A stretch of DNA of 64,000 nt, from the NCBI GenBank assembly GCA_002082585.1, contig CP020563.1:3342001-3406000 (forward strand), written 5' to 3'. Of this stretch, positions 37,736 to 45,400 are shown in pieces; position 1 is the stretch's first letter, and the number at the start of each line of letters is the position of its first letter. Position numbers and translations under genes: made by a program. Below the pieces are notes generated by a model that saw only the letters and a program-made list of their open reading frames with translations, searched no databases and was not told where the DNA came from. Source of the stretch: Kitasatospora albolonga. Its GTDB lineage: Bacteria; Actinomycetota; Actinomycetes; Streptomycetales; Streptomycetaceae.

Positions 37736-37751
37736 TAGTCAAACTTGACTA
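37736..37751. promoter_or_regulatory. operator copy 1 (proximal), candidate PadR site
   Basis: TAGTCAAACTTGACTA is a 7+7 bp inverted repeat with a two-base centre. It lies 19 bp upstream of the DrrA-like start and downstream of the predicted transcription start. The second copy is 55 bp further upstream. Confidence 0.7.
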
Positions 37752-37768
37752 GCGACTGGAAGGTCTCG

Positions 37769-37797
37769 AAGGTAAGGCAGGTTCCGCCATTAGTCAA
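37769..37797 (-). promoter_or_regulatory. promoter of the DrrAB-like operon
   Basis: On the minus strand, TTGACT (37797-37792) is followed after exactly 17 bp by TACCTT (37774-37769), a good -35/-10 pair. The -35 lies inside the distal operator. Transcription would start near 37762. Confidence 0.6.
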
Positions 37798-37806
37798 ACT
37801 TGATTA
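37791..37806. promoter_or_regulatory. operator copy 2 (distal), candidate PadR site
   Basis: TAGTCAAACTTGATTA repeats the proximal operator with one base changed. It spans the -35 box of the DrrAB-like promoter and touches the stop codon of the padR gene. Binding here would block RNA polymerase directly. Confidence 0.7.
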
Positions 37807-38445
37807 GTCGTGATCCCCGGGGTCCGGGACACCCGTCGCGTACGGGTTCTCCTCGCCCTCGCCGAGCACGCCGACGAACGGCTCGCCCTCGCCCGCGAAG
37901 GTGTACGCGCCGCCCTCGATGCGCTCGACCAGCCCCCGGGTCCACTCCGCCCCCGAGTCGGCCGAGTGCACCCACAGGTTCATGATCTCGCCGATGTGGC
38001 CGAGGGATTCGGGGCCCTCCTCGGGGGTGTAGTACTCGGTGACCGAGTCCCGCCACTCCCTGATGCCCTCGATCCGCTCCTTGAGCAGCGCGACCGCCTC
38101 TTCACGGGGCAGGTCGACGATGAAGCCGATCGCCGCCGAGAGGACGTCCAGGTTCTGGTCGTAGGAGCGGATCGCGTCCCGCAGCAGGGTGCGGTACTCC
38201 GCGAGCCCCTCCTCCGTGACCTCGTACTCGGTGCGCGGCGGGCCGCCGACCGTGGAGGGGGCCGTCTCGTGCGCGTGCAGCAGCCCCTGCTTCGCCATCT
38301 GCTTCAGGGCGTGGTAGATCGACCCGGGCTTGGCGTTGGACCACTCGTGCGCGCCCCAGTACTCCAGGTCGTTGCGGACCTGGTAGCCGTGCGCGCGGCC
38401 GTGCATGCGCACGGCACCGAGGACCAGCAGCCGGATCGCGGACAT
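37804..38445 (-). CDS. PadR-family transcriptional regulator
   Basis: A 213-aa repressor. The N-terminal winged helix (about 3-80) contains LLVLGAVRMHGRAHGYQVRNDL, KPGSIYHALKQMAKQGLL and a wing ending RTEYEVTEEGLAEY. The C-terminal helical domain (Vir_act_alpha_C type, about 90-175) mediates dimerisation. ATG at 38445 has AGGAAG nine bases upstream; ATG at 38454 would have no spacing. It lies between a broken MFS gene and the DrrAB-like operon, all on minus. Two palindromes between it and drrA make it the probable repressor of that exporter. Confidence 0.92.
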   Translation of the reverse strand: MSAIRLLVLGAVRMHGRAHGYQVRNDLEYWGAHEWSNAKPGSIYHALKQMAKQGLLHAHETAPSTVGGPPRTEYEVTEEGLAEYRTLLRDAIRSYDQNLDVLSAAIGFIVDLPREEAVALLKERIEGIREWRDSVTEYYTPEEGPESLGHIGEIMNLWVHSADSGAEWTRGLVERIEGGAYTFAGEGEPFVGVLGEGEENPYATGVPDPGDHD

Positions 38446-38462
38446 GGCACCCATCTTCCTAC

Positions 38463-39819
38463 TCAATCCCGACCAGGGTAGCCCGCCCGGTTGCGGACGG
38501 CCGGACGGTGTGCCCCGCCGCGTACGGCCATGGCCAGCACCGCCGCCACCAGGCATCCCGCGGCCAGCGCGACCCACACCACGTCGTACGTACCGAAGAG
38601 GTCCCGGGCCGTGGCGCCGAGGAAGGCCGAGGCGCCCGCGCCCAGTTGGTGGGCGGCGTTGACCCAGCCGAAGACGATGGGGCCGTCCTCCCCGTAGGCG
38701 CGGTGGCAGAGCTCGATGACCGGCGGCACGGTCGCCACGTCCACGAGCCCGTAGACGAACACGAAGAGGAGCATCGGGGGCGTGACGGCGGCGGAGAACA
38801 CCAGGGGCAGCGCGAGCAGGGTGAGCGCCCGGACCGCGAAGCAGACGGTCAGCAGGCGGCGCGGGTCGAAGCGGTCGGTGAGCCAGCCGGAGAGGACGGC
38901 GCCGAGGGCGGAGAAGACGCCGATCAGGGAGAGCAGCGAGGCCGCCGAGGTGACCCGCATCCCGTGATCGTGCGCGGCGGGCGCCCAGTTGGACCACATG
39001 ATGCCGTTGGTCGAGGCACCGCAGATCACGAACATCCCGGCCAGCAGCCAGAACGGACCGGTGCGCAGGGCGGCGGCCAGCACCTTCAGCGTACGGGCCG
39101 CGGCCCCGGCTGCCGGTGGCGGCTTGGGCACGAACTCCCTTGCCCCGTACGGCTTTACGCCGATATCGGCCGGGTGGTCGCGCAGCGCCAGGAACACCAG
39201 AGCGGCCACGGCGAGCGCCACCAGCGCCAGGGTCACCACCGGGGGCCGCCAGCCGTGGCGCTCCACGGCCCCGGCGAGCAGCGGCAGGAAGAGCAGCTGG
39301 CCCAGATGGCTGGAGGAGCTGAGCGCCCCGGTGACCAGGCCCCGGCGGCGGTCGAACCAGCGGGCGGTGACCCCGGCCGCGAACGTCATGGTGAGGCAGC
39401 CGCTGCCGAGGCCGATCAACACGCCCCAGTACGCCACCAGTTGCCACGGCCGGGTCATGAAGGCGGTGAGCACGGCACCCGCCGAGACGAGCAGCAGCGC
39501 CCCTGCGACCACCCGGCGGATGCCGACGCGGTCCATCAGGGCCGCCGCGAAGGGGGGCGGTGAGACCGAAGAGGACCATGTTGACGGAGGCGGCCAGCGC
39601 GATCTGCCCCCGGTCCCAGCCGTGCTCCTCGCGCAGGGGCGTCACCAGCAGGCCGGGCACGGTGGTGAAGGCCCCGGCGGTGACGATGGCCGCGCCCGCG
39701 ACGGCGGCGACCACCCAGGCGCGGTGGAAGCGGGGGCCCGGGGAGGAGGGTGGGACGGGCGGGGTGGGCGAGGCGGACGAGGTGGACGGGGTGGGCTGTG
39801 CGGGGGTCGAAGGGGCCAT
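38463..39819 (-). pseudogene. MFS transporter with a single-base frameshift
   Basis: The two halves of one MFS permease lie in different frames. The N-terminal part, ATG 39819 to about 39558, reads RAWVVAAVAGAAIVTAGAF and ends ASVNMVLFGLTAP. The rest (to the stop at 38463) continues as ALMDRVGIRRVVAGALLLVSAG and covers the remaining ~11 helices. A run of six G at 39552-39557 (plus strand) causes the shift; five G would restore one frame of about 452 codons. Removing one base gives a normal transporter, so this is either a recent mutation, a phase-variable tract, or a sequencing error. It is divergent from the GlxA-type regulator by about 66 bp. Confidence 0.85.
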
Positions 39820-39885
39820 GGAACCAGCCTGGCGACCACGGCCCCCTCCGCTGCGAGTGTCCAGATGGACCAGGTGCGCAAGAAT

Positions 39886-40905
39886 ATGGCCATGACTCCT
39901 GCCCTCACCCACCCCGTCTTCACCCACCCGGGGCGGCACCGGATCGCCGTCCTCGCCCGCCCGGTCCTCCTCCCCATCGAGCTGGGCATCGTCCACCAGC
40001 TCTTCGGCCAGGCGAGAGCGGGCGCGTCGGCGGACGGGGAGCCGCTGTACGAGGTCGCCACCTGCGGGCTGCGGGCGGGTGACGTACGGACGGACGGAGA
40101 CTTCGCGGTCACGGTCCGGCACGGGCCCGAGGCGCTGGCCGAGGCCGACACGGTCATCGTGCTGTCGTCGTACGAGGACTACGTCCAGGACACCCCGGAA
40201 CTCCCGGCCCCCCTCGCCGAGGCGTTCGCCCTGATCCGGCCCGGCACCCGCATGGCCTCGATCTGCACGGGCGCCTTCGTGCTGGCCTCCGCCGGGCTGC
40301 TCGACGGGCACACCGCGACCACGCACTGGCGGTACACGGACCTCTTCGCCCGGCTGTTCCCACGGGTCGAGCTGGACCCGGACGTGCTCTACACCGACGG
40401 GGGCAGCGTCCTGACCTCGGCGGGGTGCGCCTCCGGGATCGACCTGTGCCTGCACATGATCCGCCGCGACCACGGCACGGCCGTGGCGAACGACGTGGCC
40501 CGGCGGACCGTCGTACCGCCGCACCGCGAGGGCGGGCAGGTGCAGTACATCCGGCGGCCCGTGCCCGCCCCGTCGGCCCCGGCCACCTCGGCCGCCCGCG
40601 AGTGGGCGCTGCGGCGGCTCAAGGAGCCCATCACACTGGGGCAGTTGGCGGCGCGGGAGGCGATGAGCGTACGCAACTTCAACCGGCGCTTCCGCGACGA
40701 GGTCGGCACGACCCCGATGAACTGGCTGAACCAGCAACGCATCGAACTGGCCCGGGAGTTGCTGGAGGAGTCCGATCTGCCGGTCGACCAGGTGGCCGAG
40801 CAGGCCGGACTCGGCTCGGCGGCCAACCTGCGCCAGCACTTCCACGCGGCGCTCGGCACCTCGCCGAGCGCGTACCGTGCGACGTTCCGTGGACCGGCGA
40901 AGTAA
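39886..40905 (+). CDS. GlxA-family AraC-type regulator
   Basis: A 339-aa regulator. The N-terminal DJ-1/PfpI-like domain (about 15-190) contains the nucleophile-elbow sequence ASICTGAFVLASAGLLDG and TTHWRYTD. The C-terminal AraC domain (about 235-335) has two helix-turn-helix motifs, LGQLAAREAMSVRNFNRRFRDE and VAEQAGLGSAANLRQHFHAA. ATG at 39886 was used; ATG at 39892 is equally possible. It is divergent from the frameshifted MFS gene and could control it, which is inferred from arrangement only. Confidence 0.93.
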   Translation: MAMTPALTHPVFTHPGRHRIAVLARPVLLPIELGIVHQLFGQARAGASADGEPLYEVATCGLRAGDVRTDGDFAVTVRHGPEALAEADTVIVLSSYEDYVQDTPELPAPLAEAFALIRPGTRMASICTGAFVLASAGLLDGHTATTHWRYTDLFARLFPRVELDPDVLYTDGGSVLTSAGCASGIDLCLHMIRRDHGTAVANDVARRTVVPPHREGGQVQYIRRPVPAPSAPATSAAREWALRRLKEPITLGQLAAREAMSVRNFNRRFRDEVGTTPMNWLNQQRIELARELLEESDLPVDQVAEQAGLGSAANLRQHFHAALGTSPSAYRATFRGPAK

Positions 40906-40933
40906 GCTTCGACTTACTGTTCTTGACGATGTA

Positions 40934-42391
40934 TCAGAACGGGAAGACCGAGCGCCCGTGCTGGATCGACATCCACTTCTGCGTGGTGAACGCCTCCACG
41001 ACCGCCTCGCCGTTCAGCCGCCCCACCCCGGACGTCTTCTCGCCTCCGAACGCCACCAGCGGATCGTCCTGGACGGTGGAGTCGTTGACGTGGAACATCC
41101 CGCTGACGATCCGCTGCGCGAACCGCACCCCGTGCTCCACATCGGCCGTGTGCACGGCGCCGCTGAGCCCGTAGGGGCTGTCGTTGACCATCCGTACGGC
41201 GTCGTCCTCGCCGTCGAACGTCATCAGCAGGGCCACCGGGCCGAGGATCTCCTGCGTCAGGAGCGGGGAGTCCTCGGGGAGGTCCGTCAGGACGGTCGGC
41301 TCCACGACGTTGCCGCGGGTCCGGCCCCGTACGAGCGCCGTGGCACCCTCCGCGAGCGCGCGGTCGACCAGGGCGGTGAGGGCGTCGGCCTGGAAGGCGT
41401 TGACGACGGGGCCGATCCGGGTCTCCGGGTCCCGGGGGTCCCCCGACTTCAGGGCGGCCACCTCGGCGGTGAAGCGCTCGGTGAACTCCGCGGCCACCGA
41501 GCGGTCCACCAGGATGCGGTTGGCCGCCATGCTGACCTGGCCCTGGTAGAGGAAGCGGCTGAAGACCGCCGCCCGGACCGCGTGGTCGAGGTCGGCGTCC
41601 GCCAGGACCACCAGGGCGCTGTTGCCGCTCAGTTCGAGGATGGTCCGCTTGAAGAACCCGGCCGCCGTCGCGGCTATGTGGCGGCCGACCCGGTCGGAGC
41701 CGCTGAACGAGATCACCTTGGGCACGGGGTGCTCGATGAACGTGTCACCGATCTCGGCGCTGTCGGTGATCAGGACGTTGAGCAGCCCGGCCGGCAGCCC
41801 GGCGTCCTCGAATATCTTCGCGATCAGTCCGCCGCCCACGACGGGGGCGCTCTGGTGGGGCTTCACGACGACGGCGTTGCCGAGCGCGAGCGCGGGGGCG
41901 ACCGACTTCATGGTCACCAGGAAGGGGAAGTTGAAGGCGCTGATCACGCCGATGACGCCGACGGGGAGCCGGTAGAGGCGGTTCTCCCGGCCGTCGGACA
42001 CGGCGGGCAGCAGACGGCCCGTGGGCCGCAGCGACTGCCGGACCGCCTCGCGCAGGACCTCGATCGCGCCGCGCACCTCGTACTCCGCGCGCGGCCGGGT
42101 GCCGCCCAGCTCGTCGATGACCGCTTCGACGATCTCCTCGGTGCGCTCCCCGGTGATGCGCAGGGCCCGCTCCAGGACGGCCCGGCGCTCGTAGGGGTTG
42201 GTGGCCGCCCACTCCCGCTGCGCCCGCTCGGCGGCCCGGTACGCCTGGTCGACCTCCAGCGCGGTGGCGACGGTGACGGCGGCGAGTTTCTCGCCGTTGT
42301 AGGGATTGAAATCGATGATGTCCCATGAGCCGCTGCCAGTGCGCCACTCGCCGTCGATGTACTGGTGGGCCAGTTCATGGAAGAAGGACAT
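40934..42391 (-). CDS. aldehyde dehydrogenase-like protein with Ser at the catalytic Cys
   Basis: A 485-aa ALDH-fold protein of the benzaldehyde/vanillin dehydrogenase type. The oxyanion Asn (Asn154 in ISAFNFPF) and general-base Glu (Glu253 in ILELSGNSAL) are present. The nucleophile position reads YQGQVSMAANRI: Ser287, encoded by AGC at 41533-41531, where active enzymes have Cys (GQxC). One transversion from TGC would explain it. The LELGG block is LELSG. NAD-dependent oxidation therefore may be lost or slow. AAGGGA precedes ATG 42391. It lies 58 bp downstream of the XRE regulator on the same strand. Confidence 0.9.
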   Translation of the reverse strand: MSFFHELAHQYIDGEWRTGSGSWDIIDFNPYNGEKLAAVTVATALEVDQAYRAAERAQREWAATNPYERRAVLERALRITGERTEEIVEAVIDELGGTRPRAEYEVRGAIEVLREAVRQSLRPTGRLLPAVSDGRENRLYRLPVGVIGVISAFNFPFLVTMKSVAPALALGNAVVVKPHQSAPVVGGGLIAKIFEDAGLPAGLLNVLITDSAEIGDTFIEHPVPKVISFSGSDRVGRHIAATAAGFFKRTILELSGNSALVVLADADLDHAVRAAVFSRFLYQGQVSMAANRILVDRSVAAEFTERFTAEVAALKSGDPRDPETRIGPVVNAFQADALTALVDRALAEGATALVRGRTRGNVVEPTVLTDLPEDSPLLTQEILGPVALLMTFDGEDDAVRMVNDSPYGLSGAVHTADVEHGVRFAQRIVSGMFHVNDSTVQDDPLVAFGGEKTSGVGRLNGEAVVEAFTTQKWMSIQHGRSVFPF

Positions 42392-42427
42392 GCAATCCCT
42401 TACTGCAGGCGTTCGCAGACTCCTGAT

Positions 42428-42437
42428 ATGACGTCAT
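42428..42437. promoter_or_regulatory. ATGACGTCAT palindrome before the ALDH gene
   Basis: A perfect 10-bp palindrome lies in the 58-bp gap between the XRE gene and the aldehyde dehydrogenase start. It is a candidate operator; no other copy was noticed. Confidence 0.3.
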
Positions 42438-42449
42438 GGTACTGATTAA

Positions 42450-43313
42450 TCACGTCAGTTGGAGGAGTCCGCGCAGGAGATCCCGGCTCTCCTCCGGGCC
42501 GGGGCTGTCCTTCCGCAGGCACCCCATGGCCTTTTCGTACTGCGCGACTTCCTCGGGCTTGTCCAGATAGAGCGCACTTGTCAGCTGCTCCAAATAGACA
42601 ATGTCCGACAGATCGGATTCCGGGAAACGGAGCATCGTGAACGAACCGCTCTCGCCCGCATGCCCTCCGTAACTGAAGGGCATCACCTGGAGGGTGATGT
42701 TCGGCTGCTCCGACATGTCGATCAGATGCCGCAATTGCGCGCGCATCACCTCGCGTTCACCGTAGGGACGGCGCAGGGCCGCCTCGTCGAGAACGGCGTG
42801 GAAGACCGGGGCCCGTTCGGACACGAGCACCTTCTGACGCTCCAGGCGCAGCGCGACCCGGCGGTCGATGTCGGCGGCGGAGGCCCCGTGCATTCCGCGC
42901 GAGACCACGGCATGGGCGTACGCCTCGGTCTGCAACAGACCGTGCACGAACTGGACTTCATAGATACGGATGAGGGAGGCCGCTCCCTCCAGACCCACAT
43001 AGGTCTGGAACCAGCCGGGCAGCACATTGCCGTAACTGTGCCACCAGCCCGCCACATTGGCCTCGCGCGCCAGGCCGAGGAGCGCGTCGCGCTCGGCCTC
43101 GTCCGCGACACCGTAGAGCGTGAGCAGATCCTCGACGTCCCTGGCCTTGAAGCTCACCCGTCCCAACTCCATGCGGCTGATCTTCGATTCGGAGGCCCGG
43201 ATGGAGTAGCCGGCCGCCTCACGGGTGATACCGCGCGACTCCCGCAGCCTTCTGAGCTGAGAGCCCAGCAGGATGCGCCGCACCACCGATCCACTCGACT
43301 CGCCTGCCGACAC
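42450..43313 (-). CDS. XRE-family regulator (DUF5753, WhiJ type)
   Basis: A 287-aa DNA-binding protein. The N-terminal helix-turn-helix (about 12-70) contains LGSQLRRLRESRGITREAAGYSIRASESKISRMELGR. The remainder is the DUF5753 domain (NVLPGWFQTYVGLEGAASLIRIYEVQFVHGLLQTEAYA). This architecture is that of WhiJ and its paralogues, which act with a DUF397 protein in Streptomyces development. GTG at 43313 was preferred over ATG 43331 because GGGGAGGG lies about 9 bases upstream. A DUF397 gene is 0.9 kb away, with an ATPase gene between. Confidence 0.93.
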   Translation of the reverse strand: MSAGESSGSVVRRILLGSQLRRLRESRGITREAAGYSIRASESKISRMELGRVSFKARDVEDLLTLYGVADEAERDALLGLAREANVAGWWHSYGNVLPGWFQTYVGLEGAASLIRIYEVQFVHGLLQTEAYAHAVVSRGMHGASAADIDRRVALRLERQKVLVSERAPVFHAVLDEAALRRPYGEREVMRAQLRHLIDMSEQPNITLQVMPFSYGGHAGESGSFTMLRFPESDLSDIVYLEQLTSALYLDKPEEVAQYEKAMGCLRKDSPGPEESRDLLRGLLQLT

Positions 43314-43508
43314 TGGCCTGACCCTCCCCATCGCCTACCGGGCACTCGGGGCGCCCCCGAACCTCGAACCCCGAACTCCGGATTCTGCCACCAAAACGCT
43401 TCAGCCCGTACTCATTCGGTTACGGAAATGGGAAGACGTCCGGAAAGCTCCGAAACTGCCCGGCAGAAGAAATACCCCTTAATCACCACGGTATCGGGCA
43501 GTTCCGGC

Positions 43509-43538
43509 GCGTGCACGTGCATCTGCCCTTGCATCTGC
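43509..43538 (+). promoter_or_regulatory. shared 30-bp motif, copy A (upstream of ATPase gene)
   Basis: The motif starts GCGTGCACGTGCATCTGC and carries two TGCATCTGC units 12 bp apart. It lies in the divergent region between the XRE gene and the ATPase gene, 119 bp before the latter. A second copy (27 of 30 identical) lies in the same orientation relative to the DUF397 gene at 44559-44588. Confidence 0.6.
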
Positions 43539-43657
43539 TCTGCGCATTGGGAAGCATGACCCCTGCGCACCTGCGTGCTCGTGTTGTGTCGCTGTACCCC
43601 CCGCAGTACCGCTTACAGGCAGTGCCGCTACAGCCGCGAATCCCGGGAGTGCCTCGT

Positions 43658-44182
43658 ATGGGGACGAATGGATCGACGATGCTCGAGCCGTTACGGCAGG
43701 GGCTTCCCCCGACCGACCCCTCAGGGGTCGCCGGCTCGGCCTCCTGCGCTCTGCCCGCCCGCTACGAAGCGGTCGGCGGAGCACGGCAGTTCACCAGGTC
43801 CACCCTGGAACGGTGGGAGCTGAGCGACCGTTTCGACGATGTCGCCCTGGTGGTGTCCGAGCTCGTCACCAATGCCCTGCGCCACGCGCTGCCGACCGAC
43901 CCGCCCCGGGAGTTCCAGGACCCGCCGGTGCGGCTGCATCTGATGCGGTGGAGCTCACGGCTGGTCTGCGCGGTGCGCGACCCCAGCCGGGAGAGCCCGG
44001 TGGCGGGCGAGGCGGCGGACTCCGCCGAGTCGGGGCGCGGTCTGTTCCTGGTGGAGTGCGTCAGCGACAGCTGGGGCTGGCACCCCTCCCCCGCTCCGGC
44101 CGGGATGTTCCCGTCAACACCCCTGTACGGCAAGGTGGTCTGGGCCCTTTTCCGGCTCTCGGACTGCGCGAAGAACGGGTGA
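43658..44182 (+). CDS. RsbW-like ATP-binding protein
   Basis: A 174-aa protein with a GHKL ATPase domain of the anti-sigma (HATPase_c_2) kind common around WhiJ-type loci. Motif N1 is VVSELVTNALRHAL, and the G motifs are in AVRDPSRESP and ESGRGLFLVECVSDSWGW. No kinase dimerisation domain is present. ATG at 43658 has GGGAG nine bases upstream; longer frames read through the repeat motif A and were rejected. It lies between the XRE gene and the DUF397 gene. Its partner is unknown; binding a sigma or anti-anti-sigma factor is inferred from family. Confidence 0.88.
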   Translation: MGTNGSTMLEPLRQGLPPTDPSGVAGSASCALPARYEAVGGARQFTRSTLERWELSDRFDDVALVVSELVTNALRHALPTDPPREFQDPPVRLHLMRWSSRLVCAVRDPSRESPVAGEAADSAESGRGLFLVECVSDSWGWHPSPAPAGMFPSTPLYGKVVWALFRLSDCAKNG

Positions 44183-44252
44183 ACCGGGGCTGCGGGTGGC
44201 CGGGTGAGCCCTGCGGTGAGGGCCCCGGTCGCCGCTGTGCGGTCGGCCGGAA

Positions 44253-44495
44253 TCAGCCTCCGGTCGCCAGGTGGTCGAACTCGCCGTCCTTGACACCGAG
44301 CAGCAGCGCCTCGATCTCCGCCGGTGTATAGACGAGCGCCGGCCCGTCGGGGTGGCGCGAGTTGCGCATCGCCACATCTCCTCCGGGCAGTTTCGCGAAC
44401 TCCACGCACGATCCCTGGGAGTTGCTGTGCCTGCTCTTCTGCCAGACGACTCCGCGAAGCTCTGTGGCCGCCATGCCGTTGTACACGTGGTGCAC
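44253..44495 (-). CDS. DUF397 protein (WhiJ-partner type)
   Basis: An 80-aa protein with the DUF397 core VVWQKSRHSNSQGSCVEFAKL and GDVAMRNSRHPDGPALVYTPAEIEALLLGVKDGEFDHL. GTG at 44495 (VHHVYNGMAATEL) is preceded by GGGGAGCG; ATG 44474 would be a shorter alternative without a ribosome binding site. DUF397 proteins are thought to counteract a cognate WhiJ-like XRE repressor. It converges with the ATPase gene, and its promoter region holds motif copy B. Confidence 0.9.
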   Translation of the reverse strand: MHHVYNGMAATELRGVVWQKSRHSNSQGSCVEFAKLPGGDVAMRNSRHPDGPALVYTPAEIEALLLGVKDGEFDHLATGG

Positions 44496-44558
44496 AGGAC
44501 GCTCCCCGAGTTGCAAGGTGCAAGTGTCAACTAGATCGGATCATAGCTCTGTTCATAT

Positions 44559-44588
44559 GCCGATGCATGAGCAGATGCACGTGCACGC
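44559..44588 (-). promoter_or_regulatory. shared 30-bp motif, copy B (upstream of DUF397 gene)
   Basis: On the minus strand this reads GCGTGCACGTGCATCTGC followed by a second, less exact TGCATCGGC unit. It is 63 bp upstream of the DUF397 GTG and also within the region upstream of the lipoprotein gene at 44783. It matches copy A at 27 of 30 positions. Confidence 0.6.
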
Positions 44589-44782
44589 GGGGTGTTCCTT
44601 CGATTACAGGATTTCCGCTCCCGCCGGGACGGTCTCCCCGCCCTTCCGGAAACCCCCGGGAAACCTTCCGGAGTAGAGACGAACGGCACGCCTATTTCGC
44701 TCCCGCTCACCGGAGTTGACCGTACGGAGCTTGGTAACGTGACGCGGTCATTCGACCGAGAACAGCAAAAGGGGAACTCCAC

Positions 44783-45340
44783 GTGACCAGGTTCGTACGC
44801 ACCGGTGGTGTCGTGGTCGCCGCGCTGGCCGCCTCGCTGGCCCTGACCGCCTGCGGCAGTGACGACGACGCGGGCAAGGGCGCGGGCCCGGACGCCGGGT
44901 CGAGCGCGACGCCCGGCGACGGGGGCGGGGACGGGGAACCGGCGGGCGGCGGCGCGGACGCCGCGGCGCTGGAGGGCACCTGGGTGGGGCTGACGGACGG
45001 CAAGAACGTCACCGTCTCCATCACCGCGCGCAAGGTCGTCGTCGTCGCCGAACAGGCCGTCTGCCACGGCGATGTGAAGGACATGGGCGAGGTCATGCTC
45101 GCGGTGAAGTGCCCCGGCGGGGCGGCCGACCGCACGATGGGCGCGATCGAGTCCAACGACGGCAAGAAGCTGGTCGTCTCCTGGGACGGCGGGACCAAGG
45201 ACACGCTCTCCAAGGCCGACCCCGGCAACCTGCCGTCGGGCATGCCCACGCTGCCGGAACTGCCGGAGCTCCCGGAGATCCCTGAAGTACCGGAGATCCC
45301 TGAGGTGCCGAAGATCCCCGAGGTGCCGTCGGCCTCGTGA
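44783..45340 (+). CDS. lipoprotein with Pro-Glu repeat tail
   Basis: A 185-aa exported lipoprotein. The signal ends SLALTACGSDDD, so Cys24 is the lipid site. A Gly/Asp-rich linker leads to a small domain (about 60-145; LEGTWVGLTDGKNVTVSITARKVVVVAEQAVCHGD), then a C-terminal tail of PELPELPEIPEVPEIPEVP type. No family is recognised. GTG at 44783 has AAAAGGGGAA upstream. It is divergent from the DUF397 gene. Confidence 0.82.
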   Translation: MTRFVRTGGVVVAALAASLALTACGSDDDAGKGAGPDAGSSATPGDGGGDGEPAGGGADAAALEGTWVGLTDGKNVTVSITARKVVVVAEQAVCHGDVKDMGEVMLAVKCPGGAADRTMGAIESNDGKKLVVSWDGGTKDTLSKADPGNLPSGMPTLPELPELPEIPEVPEIPEVPKIPEVPSAS

Positions 45341-45400
45341 GCCGACGTACGGTGCGCGGGCTCGGTTCCCGGGGAAGGCGCTGCTCACCCCGCGCGGGGC

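Noticed and set aside
37804..40845. A 1013-codon minus-strand frame joining PadR, the MFS N-terminus and antisense GlxA
   Set aside because: It is an accidental run through three separate units; only the PadR end and the MFS N-terminal part are real.
43509..44588. Transposon ends flanking the ATPase/DUF397 pair
   Set aside because: There is no transposase and no target-site duplication; each copy is better explained as a promoter element in the same orientation relative to its gene.
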